A DNA stretch of 64,000 nt, from positions 3,813,501 through 3,877,500 of the forward strand of contig JACJVS010000004.1 of NCBI GenBank assembly GCA_017655985.1, in the 5' to 3' direction. The position numbers and the translations under genes are program-made. The notes under the pieces were generated by a model. That model ran no database searches. It worked only from the letters and a program-made list of their open reading frames with translations, and had not been told where the DNA came from. Numbering within the stretch: position 1 is the first letter of the stretch; each line of letters begins with the position of its first letter. Source of the DNA: Incumbomyces delicatus (Eukaryota; Ascomycota; Eurotiomycetes; Chaetothyriales; Trichomeriaceae). Below, in pieces: positions 10,078 through 21,284 of the stretch.

Positions 10078-12818
10078 ATGTTGCACAGCAAAAAGAACAG
10101 CTTCGGGACCAGAAACATCTCTCCACCCCAGCCAACATGTATGAGCCCAGACCAGAAAGGTATGTGATTTTTAGTTCTGCAGAGCAGTTCATCCTCCTCT
10201 CCTGAAGGTCGCAATGTTTACCTCTGGCATCAGCTTCGTATCTTGCAGATTTGCGGAACAATAAGCCCGCCCGACCGAGTGGCTCTCGGCCGCTACCTGC
10301 TCGACCATTGCCTCCCCCAATCCAGCAAGGGCTCGCACGAGCTGACTCTGACCGATCCCTCCGCTCATCGAACGACGGACACCAGGATGGAGGTGGCGGA
10401 AGGGGACTAGTGAAGGAGCACAAATTGCTACATCGAGCGTCGATGCCGGCTTCCAACTCGTCGGGCTCATTGGCAGGTCAAGCCGGGATGCCTCTGGTGC
10501 GGTCACCGCGGAGAGTTTCTCCTCCTGCTGGCGTTACCTCGCCCGGTGACGCTGCCCACAACGAGTCAAACGTGCGAGTCGAAGAAAGAAGCGAAGCTCA
10601 CGCGTTGAGGGAAGCACTCGCGAGGATCGATCGCAAGGACGACGAACACAGGATTCACAATGCCGCGAAGCAGGAAGCTGCCGATCTGGTCTGGCGTCAT
10701 CGCAACCCAAATCTTGTCCAAGAGGAGGCCGTCGCAGCTTATCGCAATCCAGATCTAGATCGAGCGAGCAAGGGTGGACTCGGGCATGTCAATAGGGAGC
10801 CGGCTAGGCCATCACCACCATCACTACGAGCACAGGAGTCAAGACATGGTCCACGCTCTCCCGGCAATTACGCTGCCACGGCAACTGACAGCAAAAGACC
10901 TACACTGCCGTGGTTGAAAAAACGTCAGAAGGAGGAATCTCCAGATACGACTAGAAAAGATACAACTAGAACAGAAACGACTAGCACAGAGACACCTGAA
11001 TCGGCAACGGTATCGGTATCCCCGGTATCGCTTCACGAGGGCATCTCTCACAACGATACACCCAAGGTTAGTGGGAACGGTGGAAATAGTGGCAGTAGTG
11101 GGAAGAGACAGGTCAGCAGTGGCTCGAGCAAAGGCATGTTCAGGAACCCGGATGACGAGATCTACGAGGAGCCACAGGAGATGCAGATGCCTGTCATGAC
11201 TGGGTCGGCCCCAAAACACGACCGGCCGCTCCGAACACGCGAGAGCAACGCCCTTCCCCGGGGCTCGAGGCCACTGCCCGAAAAGTCTTTTACCGATTCG
11301 ATCTTGGAAAACCCTCGAAGGAACCGGGTCGAGATTTGGAAGAACGACCCAAGCCAGTCGCGCAACGCCGGGTATACTGCCAATCGTGCTTTGCCACCAC
11401 AGACGCCAATAAGGGAGCAGGTTGACGAGCGCGGCGAGAGTCCACGCTACAAGGACGGGGTCGAGGTTCGAGGGGATGATATCAGAGCAGCTACGAGCAT
11501 GAGAAAGAGCGACCGCAGTCCCAACTTGCCGACCCCGACCGCCGTCAGCGACCGGCCCGGCAGGCCCATCGTAAGCTTTGATCCGAAATGGGCGCCGGGG
11601 ACCGACTCACCACGGAGCAGTCAGGATATCGAAAGGGCCACGGTGCAGAGAGATGACGGCAGCATGACTTACCCCGTCAAACCCAAGCCGGCTGTTCCCG
11701 AAATTACAATCATGGAAGACCCGAGGAGTCCTGCGATGCAGCGAGAGCAAGCAGCGTCAACGCCACCTCCGGCCATTGTAGTGCCGGGGATCAGTGTATC
11801 AGAATGCGAGCCGGCTCCGAAGAGACAATCTCAGACAGTACCACAGATCAATTTACCCGACGACGATTCTCCGACGGTCGCAGTTCCTGCAATCAATGTT
11901 GAACCGGAGCGACCGGCCGTCAGACCGCTGCCACGCATCGGAGAGCAAAAGCCAGGTGCAAGGCCACTACCCGCGCACACACAGTCGTCGCCGCCGAAAA
12001 TGCCAGCATCAAGACCAGTGAACGCGGGGATGGCCTCACGCGTGCCTTGGCTGGCCAAAACCCCGGCTTCTGTGCCGGGGTCCAGTGTGACGTGCACTGC
12101 ATGCGCTCTTCCCATTGCCGGGCGCATCGTAACGGCATCAGGCTCGGCTACCAAGACGCAAAAGGCTCGCTTCCACCCAGAATGCTTCAACTGTCACCAC
12201 TGCTCGACGGGCCTCGAATGCGTGTCCTTTTATCCGGAGCCGGACGATGCACGGCTCGAACGATTCCGCACGTGCATGCCACACGTCGAGCCCGAAGACG
12301 CGCGCCTGATGGAGCTGGTCAAGTCGAACGAGGATCTGCAATTTTTCTGCCACCTCGACTATCATGAACTGTTCTCACCGCGGTGCCACAACTGCAAAAC
12401 GCCGATCGAGGGAGCGGTGATCCTGGCGCTGGGGCGGCACTACCACGCCGAGCACTTCTTCTGTGCCGAGTGCGGCGATGCCTTCACGTCCGAGTCGCCG
12501 TTTGTCGAGCACAACGACTACGCCTACTGCGTGTCGTGTCACACGAAGCGAACGTCGGCGCGGTGTCGAGCGTGCAAGCAGGCGGTGCTGAACGAGATGA
12601 CGATTGAAGCGCTGGGCGGCAAGTGGCACGACGCGTGTTTTGTGTGCTGCGAGTGCGGAGGGGATTTTGGGGAGGAAGGGAGGTTCTTCGTGAGGGAGAT
12701 GGAGGTGGAGCTGACGGACAAGGAGAAGCGAAAGGGCATGCCGGCGAAGATCGAGGAGAAGGCGGCGTGTCAGGCATGCGAGGAGAGGAGGGTCAAGAAT
12801 GTGAACATTTTTCTGTAA
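10078..12818 (+). CDS. LIM-domain protein, paxillin-like (three LIM domains)
   Basis: Two exons: 10078-10159 and 10249-12818, with an 89-bp intron (GTATGT...TTGCAG). The joint is in phase and gives an 883-residue protein starting MLHSKKNSFGTRN; the big exon alone lacks an ATG start. Residues 1 to about 630 are disordered and rich in Pro, Ser, Arg and RPLP repeats (GSRPLPARPLPPP, SRPLPEKS, VRPLPRIG, ARPLPAHT), possible SH3-type docking sites. Three LIM domains follow: about 641-735 (CTAC, HPECFNC, CHHC), about 739-790 (CHNC, HAEHFFC, CAEC, CVSC) and about 799-875 (CRAC, HDACFVC, CCEC, CQAC). Fungal relatives such as fission yeast Pxl1 act in cell polarity, the actomyosin ring and Rho signalling. 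LIM1 and LIM3 have unusually long second zinc loops (about 48 and 37 residues). The exact cellular role here is inferred. Confidence 0.92.
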
Positions 12819-13470
12819 ATCAGGCCGGAAGACGAGACACCTGCAATGCACTGGCCAGTAGGAAGTATCTAGGTAGGCGCCTAGGAACTGGCAAAGGCAT
12901 TGGCAAGTAATGGCAAGGACTGGCAACAGAAGCTGGAAGTGGCAAGGTGAGTGGGAGGTTCCCATCTCCCGTCTCCAGCCGGCCGGAGATGAGGTTCTCT
13001 TCTCCTCGGTTGTATATCAGTAAAAATAGGCAGGGGCGGCGGGAGTTTACGGGGTATCCGAATACAGGCCTTGGGCTGTGTGGGTGTTGGTGGTTCCCAG
13101 GTTAAGGCTGCCGGCCAAGGTAGACAGATCCATCATGATGGTGGTGGTAATAATTCTAAAGTTCAAACCACATTACTCCTATATAACCAACTCATTCGTA
13201 TATACTCTTAGCGCGAAAGATGTTTACCTCCCTCCTGCTTTGTACACCATATTCCATGTAGGGCAGGTTTACCGAGACTCCTCCAAATATCCAATTCTCT
13301 CCGCAAATAGGTGACCGCAAGGAGCCCATCCATCCGTCTGTCTGTCTGTCTGTCTCTCCGTCCAGCCATCAGCCATCAATCAATTACCTTGAGGCTTGTT
13401 CTTGGCTTGCCCTTGCCTTGCCCTAGCATTCAAACTACCCGGTCGGAACCGACGCACAAACACACGCACG
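12819..13470. other. intergenic with simple repeat
   Basis: About 650 bp between the LIM gene and the Coa1 gene, both +. It contains a (GTCT)n tract at about 13335-13353 and a duplicated TCTAGGTAGG/CCTAGG element near 12868-12886 related to the TACCTAGGTA family. No gene seen. Confidence 0.5.
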
Positions 13471-14328
13471 ATGTTGCCAGGAGGAAGTCATACAGCAACA
13501 GCAGCTGTAGCAGTAGCAGCAGGAGCAGCAGCTTCTTCACCAGTCTGGTCCCTGTCCCTGTCACGGCCACGGTCTCTCCTCTTGCGCAGACCCATATCCA
13601 GATCGATATCTACAGTCTTGCACCAGCGGCAGCAACACCACCTCCCTGTCCCTCGGTCTCAATCAGCACGATCTCAATCAACAACAGCACAATCTCCAGT
13701 CCAGCAGCAGCAGCAGCAGCAGCAGAACAGCAATGGCAGCAGCAGGAACACAAAACCTCAACAGCGATATACGGTCGTGACGCTGACACCAGCACCGTCA
13801 GCGTCCAGCGGGCCGCTGCTGGAACGCAACCCGCACCGCGCGCTGCCTAGCGTCGGCAGCCCGCGCCTCTCCCGCCCGACGCGCACCTGGCTGCTCACGC
13901 TGCCGCTGTTCCTCGGCCTGTGTGCGCTCGGCACCCTGACCATCTTCAATTACCAGAAGACCAGCTCGAGTACGGTGGCGTCGATCCTGTATGCGCTGCG
14001 CACGTCGCCGACCGTGCGCGACCTGCTGGGTGATGAGATTGCGTTTGCGAGTGCCGTGCCGTGGGTCCGTGGCGAGCTGAACCAGTTGCATGGGAGGATT
14101 GATGTGAGGTTTTGGGTTAAGGGGAGCAAGAATGAGAAGGCCCTGGTGAGGTTTGTGAGTGTGAGGCCGAGGAGGGAAGGGTATTTTGAGACCAGGGAGT
14201 GGAGTTTGACGTTGGGTGATGGGACTGTCGTGCAGTTGTTGGGCGAGGTTGGTGGACAGGGAGGACTAGATGCGGCACCAGCAGCAGGAGGAGGAGGAGA
14301 TGTGGATCATCAGCAGTTGAATGCTTGA
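13471..14328 (+). CDS. COA1: cytochrome c oxidase assembly factor Coa1
   Basis: 285-residue single-exon gene. ATG at 13471 is the first true methionine; the open frame extends upstream only from a TTG. The N-terminal 110 residues are Arg/Ser/Gln/Ala-rich with no acidic stretch, as in a mitochondrial presequence, and include an eight-Gln run (about 13702-13727) encoded by CAG. A single membrane segment lies at about 140-162 (TWLLTLPLFLGLCALG). After it comes the conserved Coa1 domain with SPTVRDLLGDEI, VPWVRGELNQLHGRID, FWVKGSKNEKALVRF and GYFETREWSLTL. In yeast, Coa1 sits in the inner membrane and stabilises newly made Cox1 during complex IV assembly. The polyQ and Ala-rich runs in the presequence are longer than usual. 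Convergent with the CCCH gene, whose stop is 113 bp away. Confidence 0.92.
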   Translation: MLPGGSHTATAAVAVAAGAAASSPVWSLSLSRPRSLLLRRPISRSISTVLHQRQQHHLPVPRSQSARSQSTTAQSPVQQQQQQQQNSNGSSRNTKPQQRYTVVTLTPAPSASSGPLLERNPHRALPSVGSPRLSRPTRTWLLTLPLFLGLCALGTLTIFNYQKTSSSTVASILYALRTSPTVRDLLGDEIAFASAVPWVRGELNQLHGRIDVRFWVKGSKNEKALVRFVSVRPRREGYFETREWSLTLGDGTVVQLLGEVGGQGGLDAAPAAGGGGDVDHQQLNA

Positions 14329-14441
14329 TACCGCTATCTGATATTGGAAATCTCATATCTGACACCTGCTACTTGATATGGATTCCCAGCCCAGCTACTT
14401 CCAGCTACTTCCACTCCTCTATTGGCCACCCCTTCCAGTTA

Positions 14442-15478
14442 TCAGCAAAACGGCACAAAATCCTCCTGCAGCGCCAGCTCGCCTCGCCCCTCTCCCCCAA
14501 GCACCACCTCGACTTCGGGCACGCACACTGCTCCTCCTCCAAGTCCCTTGCGACAGGTTCGTGCTTTGTGGCCGTTTGCCTGGCTGGCCATCAGTCTCGG
14601 CTGCGGCTGGAACTGGCCCTTGACAGCTTGCTTGGCTTTGAGCCTCGCCTCTGCCAGCCTCTGCCGCGCCTCCTCTTCCTTCCTCTCCCCCTCGATGGCA
14701 GCCCGTGCCTGCTGAACCACGGCCGGTAGGGGTCCCTTCCAGTGGATCTTCGGGCAGAGGGCACCCTCCTCGCAGTATCCTCTTCTCCGGTATTCGTCGC
14801 AGTGAGGTGACAGCGCACTAACACTATCATTGTGCGCGTAGGTGCAGGGAATGCTGGCACAGAAGCCGATCAGGTAGCACAAGCAAGACGGAGCGACGTG
14901 GTAGTTCCACTGGTGGGTTAGGTTGCATCGTCCCCTCAGCAGTCTGCGACAAGGCTCGCCCTGCAGCACCGATGGACAAATGGTTATCTTGCTCGGATCG
15001 TGGATTCGCGGGCATATCGCCGTACAGGTACCTATCAACTGTCAGTTTTCGAGCCGGCAGGGAGCAAAACGGAGAGAAGACGGTTCTCGGTACCGGTGGT
15101 GCAAAAGGTTGCACACAGCTCATTCGCTTTGTTGACCGGCACAACTTGATTGGACGGTGCGTTCTTTGCTGTGCTGGTGCTAGCTGTGCTAAAGTCAGTA
15201 GCTTTGGCTTTGGCTTTGGCTTTGGCTTTGGCTTTGGCTTTGGCTTTCGCCGCATTGGCCTCATCTTCCTCCGACACAATCTCACCCTCCTCGATATCTG
15301 CAGCGACGTCTGCAGCGACGTCTGCAGCGACGTCTGCAGCAACATCTGCAGTGGGTGTACTCCTCGTGGGTTTCATGCTCATGCTCATGCTCATGCTCAT
15401 GCTCGTCTTAGCCAGCTCCTCGTCTTCACCACGACCACAACCACGAAGCCGACGCACGATCACAGTTGTGGGGGTCAC
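14442..15478 (-). CDS. CCCH zinc-finger protein, four fingers (ZC3H3-like)
   Basis: Two visible exons: 15094 upward to about 15478, and 14442-15031, with a 62-bp intron (15032-15093) whose removal completes the first finger (CATFCTTGTC...CPRIH). Three further CCCH fingers follow (CPSVLQGEPC..CNLTH, CLCYLIGFC..CTYAH, CDEYRRRGYC..CPKIH), then a Glu/Ala/Lys helix and a short tail. The spacing and HDPSKITICP link match ZC3H3-type RNA-binding proteins that couple mRNA 3' processing to export; the assignment is by pattern only. The N-terminal part is acidic and repetitive: Ala-Lys repeats, AADV repeats and Met-Ser repeats. The 5' end is uncertain: 15478 is a GTG, the first in-frame ATGs are the Met-Ser repeat near 15400, and an upstream exon may exist. 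Confidence 0.75.
15201..15247. repeat. (GGCTTT)n coding microsatellite
   Basis: About eight copies of GGCTTT, read on the - strand as Ala-Lys repeats inside the CCCH gene. Six-base period keeps the frame. Confidence 0.95.
15297..15352. repeat. 12-bp coding repeat CTGCAGCGACGT
   Basis: Four to five copies of a 12-bp unit, the last ones diverged. On the - strand it encodes AADV repeats in the same exon of the CCCH gene. Confidence 0.9.
15374..15403. repeat. (CATGCT)n coding microsatellite
   Basis: Five copies of CATGCT, read on the - strand as Met-Ser repeats near the N-terminus of the CCCH protein. It also supplies several candidate ATG starts. Confidence 0.92.
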
Positions 15479-16319
15479 CCTCGTTTCAATGGTGAATCAC
15501 ACGTTGTGTTCTTCTAGCCAGCTTAGCCCTCTTTGCTCCTTTCTTCGATCGCACACTTCTTCTGCCTTTTGCTTTCCACCGCTTAATAGGATACCTTACA
15601 AAGATGCCGTGGTATCGATAGGGCTACCTCTAGTAGAAGTGTATTAGCCAGAAAAGGGAGGCAAAGAAAAGTCTAGGACGGGTTGAAAGTGGAGAGAGAG
15701 AGAGAGCGGTGAAAGTGTTCGTACGGTAAGGAAGTGGCAGCGACGACGGAATCTGATGTATGAGTGAAGCACTGGCAGGAGCGACCAATAACGGTTTTAC
15801 CGGACGACCGTACACGTCGTCATAAAAGCAAAGGACGGACACCCAAATTAAATCACCAAGGCGAGGTAGTGAATATGTGAAGGAGGTGGGAAAATGCGAG
15901 AGTATCTCATCTCATCTCATCTCATCTCATCTCATCTCATCTCATCTCACTGCAACTCAGGCCTTGAGGCTCTTCAGGGCTTATATAGGAGCCTACCTAG
16001 ATAACAATTGACGGTCCCTGACAATTGAAAACGGTGCCCTATAATGATCGTTATGAGATCAATGTTTGCTACCTTGGGCAGCGGGTGCCAAGCGTAGCAT
16101 GGTGCACGCAGAAGATTTCCACTTGCCCGGCCCGCCCCCGTGTACTACTTGGTACATCCTCACATCCTGTAGTGGTCCAACTCCCGACGCCTTCGCTATG
16201 CTGCTGCCGTTGCGGTTGGTGCTACTATTGTCAGTGCTCGCCTGACTGGAAATCGCCTCCCATCCTATGGCCGCCATGTAAATCAATTTCTGACTTTGCC
16301 GGTCATGGTACTGCTATGA
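15479..16319. other. intergenic upstream of the CCCH gene
   Basis: About 840 bp between two - strand genes. It holds the promoter or missing first exon of the CCCH gene and the 3' flank of the TFIIF gene. An (ATCTC)n microsatellite lies at 15904-15949. No separate gene seen. Confidence 0.5.
15904..15949. repeat. (ATCTC)n microsatellite
   Basis: Nine consecutive copies of a five-base unit in intergenic DNA. Confidence 0.95.
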
Positions 16320-17574
16320 TTAGACGTCTTCAAAATCATCCTCGTCGCCTTCCGACTTCATGTCGACGTCCGAGTCTTCCATCTTCGGCGCCTCGCCAAT
16401 CGCGTTGCGCAGAGCCTCGTCGTCGGCCTTGAGATTGTCCTTGAGCTCCCACTTGCCGTTGAAGTCGCCTGCCCGATGCATAAAGGCCACTTCCTCCAGG
16501 TTCTCCTTGACCCACTGCTCCGGCTGGCCCAGGCGTAGCCGCATGTCCCGTAGGCCCCAGTACTTGTGCTCGCGGAAGAGCTCGAACAGCTGCTGCTGTA
16601 GCACTTGCTTGTCGAGTCTCGCGGCGCGGTTCTCTTTGGCGGCCGCTCGCTTGTTCTGTGCAGACTATTTTCTCTCGTTAGTGATAGCCTACCAATAGCC
16701 TGTAATAGGTAGGTAGTATGTGACAGCCTGCCGGCAATGTAACTGAAAGGAAAGAGGACAAGCAAAAACTCACCCGTATAATGTTCTGTCGCTCGGCCGA
16801 CGTCACGATCGAACCGTAGTGTAGTCGGGCATCCATGTCTTCTCGAATCTCCACCCCTTGCCGCGTCTTCTCTTTCAGTGTGGCAATCGTCCGCTGCTGG
16901 TCGATCCGTCGATGCTCGGCGTTGTCGACCGGTTCGGCCTCGAATTCCTGCAACACGGTGCCCGCCAGCGCTGTGAGTTTGGGGATCGGCCGCCGCTGGT
17001 AGGGTGTGTAGCGGCTCTTGTTCTCCTTCTTCCGCTCGTCGCGCAGTCCCTGCTCGAACAGCTGCGACCGACCTTGACCCGGGTTGCCGTCCTCGTCGAT
17101 GTTGTCCCACACGTTCGCCCGCTGCTTGTAGCCTGCTTTGTTCTTCTCCGAAAACAGCAGCACCTGGCCCGCTCGCTTTCCGCGGCGGGTGGGACGAGGC
17201 AGGTTCTTCAGCACGTACTCTTTCTCCATTTCGTGGAACAGCGCCGTGGTGTTGTTGCTGTTGTTGTTGCTCAGCAGCAGGCTCACTCGTTCCGGGTTGT
17301 CAAATGGCCCCTCCACACGGATCGTGCCCAGCTCGATCTCGTCGTCGTCGTCATTGGTGATCTTCGCAAGCGCCTCCCAGAGGAATTTCGGTAGCCGCGA
17401 CATCCAGAGAGCTTTGCTGGCGTCGTCAAAGTTGAGCTCTGGCTCGTCGTCGGCGTCATCGACAAACTGGTCCGAGGCCGCTGACGGCGATGACGCATCC
17501 TCCATCTTGACATTGCCGTCGCCGTCGCCATCGCCATCGTCCTCCACCTTGACTATCGGTATCGAAGTCGCCAT
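16320..17574 (-). CDS. TFG2: transcription initiation factor TFIIF beta subunit (Rap30/Tfg2)
   Basis: Two exons: 16774-17574 (267 codons) and 16320-16664, with a 109-bp intron (GTGAGT...AATAG), in phase 0, giving 381 residues. The N-terminus is acidic, followed by the dimerisation barrel with LWMSRLPKFLWEAL, GTIRVEG and the nuclear stretch FSEKNKAGYKQRANVWDN. The central part has SRYTPYQRRPIPKLTALAGTV. The C-terminal winged helix (about 283-345) has LQQQLFELFREHKYWGLRDM and QPEQWVKENLEEVA, followed by GKWELKDN. An acidic tail ends the protein. TFIIF beta pairs with the alpha subunit, binds RNA polymerase II and stabilises the preinitiation complex. All signature blocks are present. Start ATG at 17574 opens MATSIPIVKVED. 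Confidence 0.96.
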
Positions 17575-20500
17575 TGCTGGCAGGCAGGTTCAGGCAGTCA
17601 AACCCGTTCGGAAGAAAGAGAAAGGCGTCGGGTAGATCGAGATCGCATTCCAATTGTTCCTGAAACGGTAATTAGCGTCTATTCCTCTTTGAACATAGCG
17701 CTGTCGATAACGACAAGGGGCTGTTAATCTGTCGCGTTCAGCAAGCTTTGCGTTATAGTACCTAGGTCGTGCTAGGTACATACCGTAGCTGGATAAATAA
17801 CGAGTCATTAAGAGTCATGTAGCTACCTAGGTACTTCGTGGTTAGTATGTCACAACCGACTGTTAGAGCGGGGGATGACAACGAAGTCAACTCGAGAGAT
17901 TTCAATGGTTAGGCACCGACTGTCACCGGCCACAATGCACGAGGAACGAAGCGGCGGCTATGCACGAGGATAGTCAGAAACCTTTCAATCAAGTAGATTC
18001 TCCATCCTACGTCGAATCCATCATTGCTTTTTTACACATTTCTGCTGCAAATAAATACTACATACCGCCCCGCGCTGTAGGTGCTCAATGCGGCAGCTTT
18101 CAAAGAGTCAAGAGATAAAGGCCTACCTACACCATAATTCCCGGTATTACCGACCTCGAGGGCATACCTAGGTAGATTTTCTAACAATAATTGGGACACA
18201 GCTTTACAACATACTAATAGTAAGTACTTCGCACCCAGCCATTCCTAGCAGACTTTTATCAACTTCAACCACCACAAACACACCATCAACTAGGAATTCA
18301 ATATCAGTAACCTGGATTCTGGCCTCGAGGTCGTGTCAAGATTAGTTCGAGACTACGTCTAATGTGAGGTAACGTAGAAAAGTGGGAGTTGGAAGACGCA
18401 CATTTGTTATATAAATCAAACACCGAATGAGGACGGTTGGACTGATGACACTCGGCGAGGATCTCAGTCATGAGATTCTCATTACATTCTTAACGTCATT
18501 AGTATCATACTTTAAACATCTTTAGCTGCATCTTATGAGAGGCCTCTCTGAAGCCGTCGGAGGTTGCACTCAAGGCAGTGGCACCGTGGTGCTTGCTGTT
18601 TCATTCGAGATGTCGGGGAACTACCAGCATCAGATAGGCTGGAATGCTTTCAAGTTCCGCGTTGTATACACTCGGGAATCAGGTTGTTGTTGGTAGAGCG
18701 CCAGCGTTGACTTCAAAGCACGAAACTTATCATCAGCTGAACGACTGTGGGCTTCTCTTGTACAACAAAGATCTTCCCAGTGGCCCCCTTGTCCCGTACC
18801 GTTCCTACTCCAAAATTTTGTTTCAGAAGCCGCTTATCCTTGTTACGATCTGATCGATGGTAGGCATGAAAAAGAAAATTTCGAATCGAGGAAGGAAGTT
18901 GAGATCTTTTATACATGGTAGAGGAATGCCAAGGAATTTTTGTCGATACCGTCATACTCCATACTCCCTTCGCCTTCGTTGAGCAAGTTTGAGTCCGCAA
19001 CCGGATAACCTAGAGCAAATTATCTTTCAGGACTTCGGGAGTGAAGCCCAGATTCTGGACTAGCGTTTCTAAAGTTTGCTGGTTCCAAAACTGTGTGTTG
19101 GCCCATGTTCTTCGACTGGAATTAGGTCGCGGAGGCGTTTATATCGTGAACATTATCTCCAGTTGACGGATAAATGCTGGCACTACTTCGATGGCGACGG
19201 AGTCAACGACGTCGATGTTATCAATTGGATTACCCCTTCAGACAGCTACACACGAACTTCGAACCCCCGCATTCCTTGAACTTGACCGTGACAGAGCAAC
19301 TGAATGCTGTCGAGACGGGATGAATGCATTGGTGGCTCGTGCCTTTATAACGCTCCCATCAATTAAACTCCTGTGGTCTGATACCGTTGCACTCTTTCGT
19401 TGAAAACGCTAAGATGTAAAGAAAGGGCTGTTGAGAGCGACTTCCAATGACGGTACGGATAGCCAAGGTTGCAAACTCGTGTTACGATCTAGTATCACTT
19501 CACGACAGTTTTAGGACCGAAGCATTCGTATTCCGAGGCCTTCAATCTGCGCTAACTTTTCAGGAGTCTTTTGCCCAATGTGCATACGGGCGAGCTTCAT
19601 GCTCTCAAGCACAATCACTGAGTGGAAATCTCAGCTGATCCTCAATTTTTGGCACACTGCCTTTGTCTCCGATGTACTTGTATATGAGACTGGCTTTCCT
19701 GCGATGGTCTTACACTTCCGCCATCTGCAGGATCATTCTTTTCAGCATTCTCATGGCCTCGAGCTGGATTTTGCGGAAGAGCATGGGGTAAAACACCACA
19801 ATAACGGACTTTGTGATGCAGCATGCCAAGCTGCTGATATGGTGATCTATTTTCGCCAGTCTGTCGAGCAAAATTCCAAACCCAATGCTGGAAAGGGGGG
19901 CAGCGACAAGGGCGGTGTACATCTCAGTAGCTGCGTTAACTTTGTGAGATTGGAAGAAGCACACGATTGTAAAAGAGGCGGTGTGTATCTGCATGTTGAG
20001 CAGGTGGAGATCCCATGAATCGATAATCACCAGTCGCCTCCTCGATCATCACCTCTGCTTTCCAGGATATTATCACCTCTGCTTTCCAGGATATTATCAC
20101 CTCTGCTTTCCAGGATATTATCACCTCTGCTTTCCAGGATATTATCACCTCTGCTTTCCAGGATATTATCACCTTAACTCTCGGGCGTTCCATTGAAGAT
20201 CATTGGCCGATCAACGAGACCTCAACATAGTAAGTGTCAACACATCCTCGGACTCTTTCCGTCAGTGGTCGCATATCGGGCGTGGAACAGTGTGTCTTTG
20301 TACCTGCAATGGTGGACCCTCGCTGACCTAGATAGGCTGCCCTGACACAATCGTTTGACGGCTTCCCCAACAGACTGCCTTTCGCCTCACGAACTCAAAG
20401 CCACTCTCGAACCTTATCAACCTCTATCCGAGATCAGCTTTCGAACGATCCTGGCAGACTCGCTCGACATCGAGCCTCTTTTGCAGCTGCTAGACATCCT

Positions 20501-21284
20501 TCGAACGAGCGACTGCGGCCGATAGGGAAGAGAGAGAGGAGTACCAAGGGGAAGAGCGATCCGATCGTTAGTAGCAGCGCCGGTTCTCTACTCAGTACAG
20601 CTCAGTATGGTGAACAGCATGTCCTATGTCTGGGCCATGTTCAATGTCCAAGTTAGGTTCGCCAAGACTCATAGACTCGTTTGCCCAAAACCTTCCATTC
20701 CCATTTCCACTTTCGGGCTAGGAGGCAGCGGAGGCTCCGATATAGTATAGGAACAAGGCGTTACGGGTAATGGTGCAGAGGCTGTTTATTATTACCTAGG
20801 TATATCGATAAACGAACGAATAACTTTCACTTGCAGAAAACGCAAATGAAGAAACTTGAACAATTGAATTGACCACGTGACTTTCTGTGGCGCGTGATGT
20901 CATAGCTCGTGCACCTCAAATACATTTGGCTTAGTTCCTGACGCCTGAGCACGTGATCGATCTCCGCATCATCGAGTAGTATAGTATTAATAGTATTAGT
21001 CAAGTGGTGCACATGGCTCGAACCTGATGATGGTGTGCCCGCAAGGACAAGGGCAGGTGACGACATGTCAGTCTGCGCCGGGTTCTGTACTGCCACATGA
21101 CCATGCAAGACAATGAATGCAATGTGCGAAGCAACTTCCAACACCACGTGCTACCTAGTGATGCTTGCTCCTCGCTGAAACCAGGGGGGTATCTGTGTAT
21201 CCTAAGATCTATTTTTTCTCACAGTGAATCCAGCGCAGAAACTCCCATCAGTCAACGAACGCGTAGAGTCAGGCCCTTTTTTCC
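17575..21284. other. 3.7-kb gene-poor interval
   Basis: No complete gene. It holds the TFIIF promoter at its left, three exact TACCTAGGTA palindromes (17824, 18165, 20793), an exact 24-bp x 5 tandem repeat (20048-20167), a hydrophobic 106-codon open frame on the - strand (19710-20030) that I do not recognise, and a short gene-like open segment on + (20373-20525). CACGTG sites lie near 20874 and 20950. It may contain remnants of decayed genes. Confidence 0.5.
20048..20167. repeat. 24-bp tandem repeat, five exact copies
   Basis: The unit starts ATCACCTCTGC and ends GGATATT. Five copies are identical base for base, followed by a partial sixth (ATCACCT). Because 24 is divisible by three, frames run through it; on - it reads as SWKAEVII repeats. 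No assigned gene contains it. Confidence 0.97.

Noticed and set aside
12375..12965. 196-codon - strand frame opposite the LIM domains
   Set aside because: Leu/Arg/Cys-rich antisense of zinc-finger coding DNA, with no motif.
13311..13850. 179-codon + frame overlapping the Coa1 start
   Set aside because: Low-complexity Ser/Ala reading of the CAG-repeat DNA in another frame; the Coa1 frame has the conserved domain.
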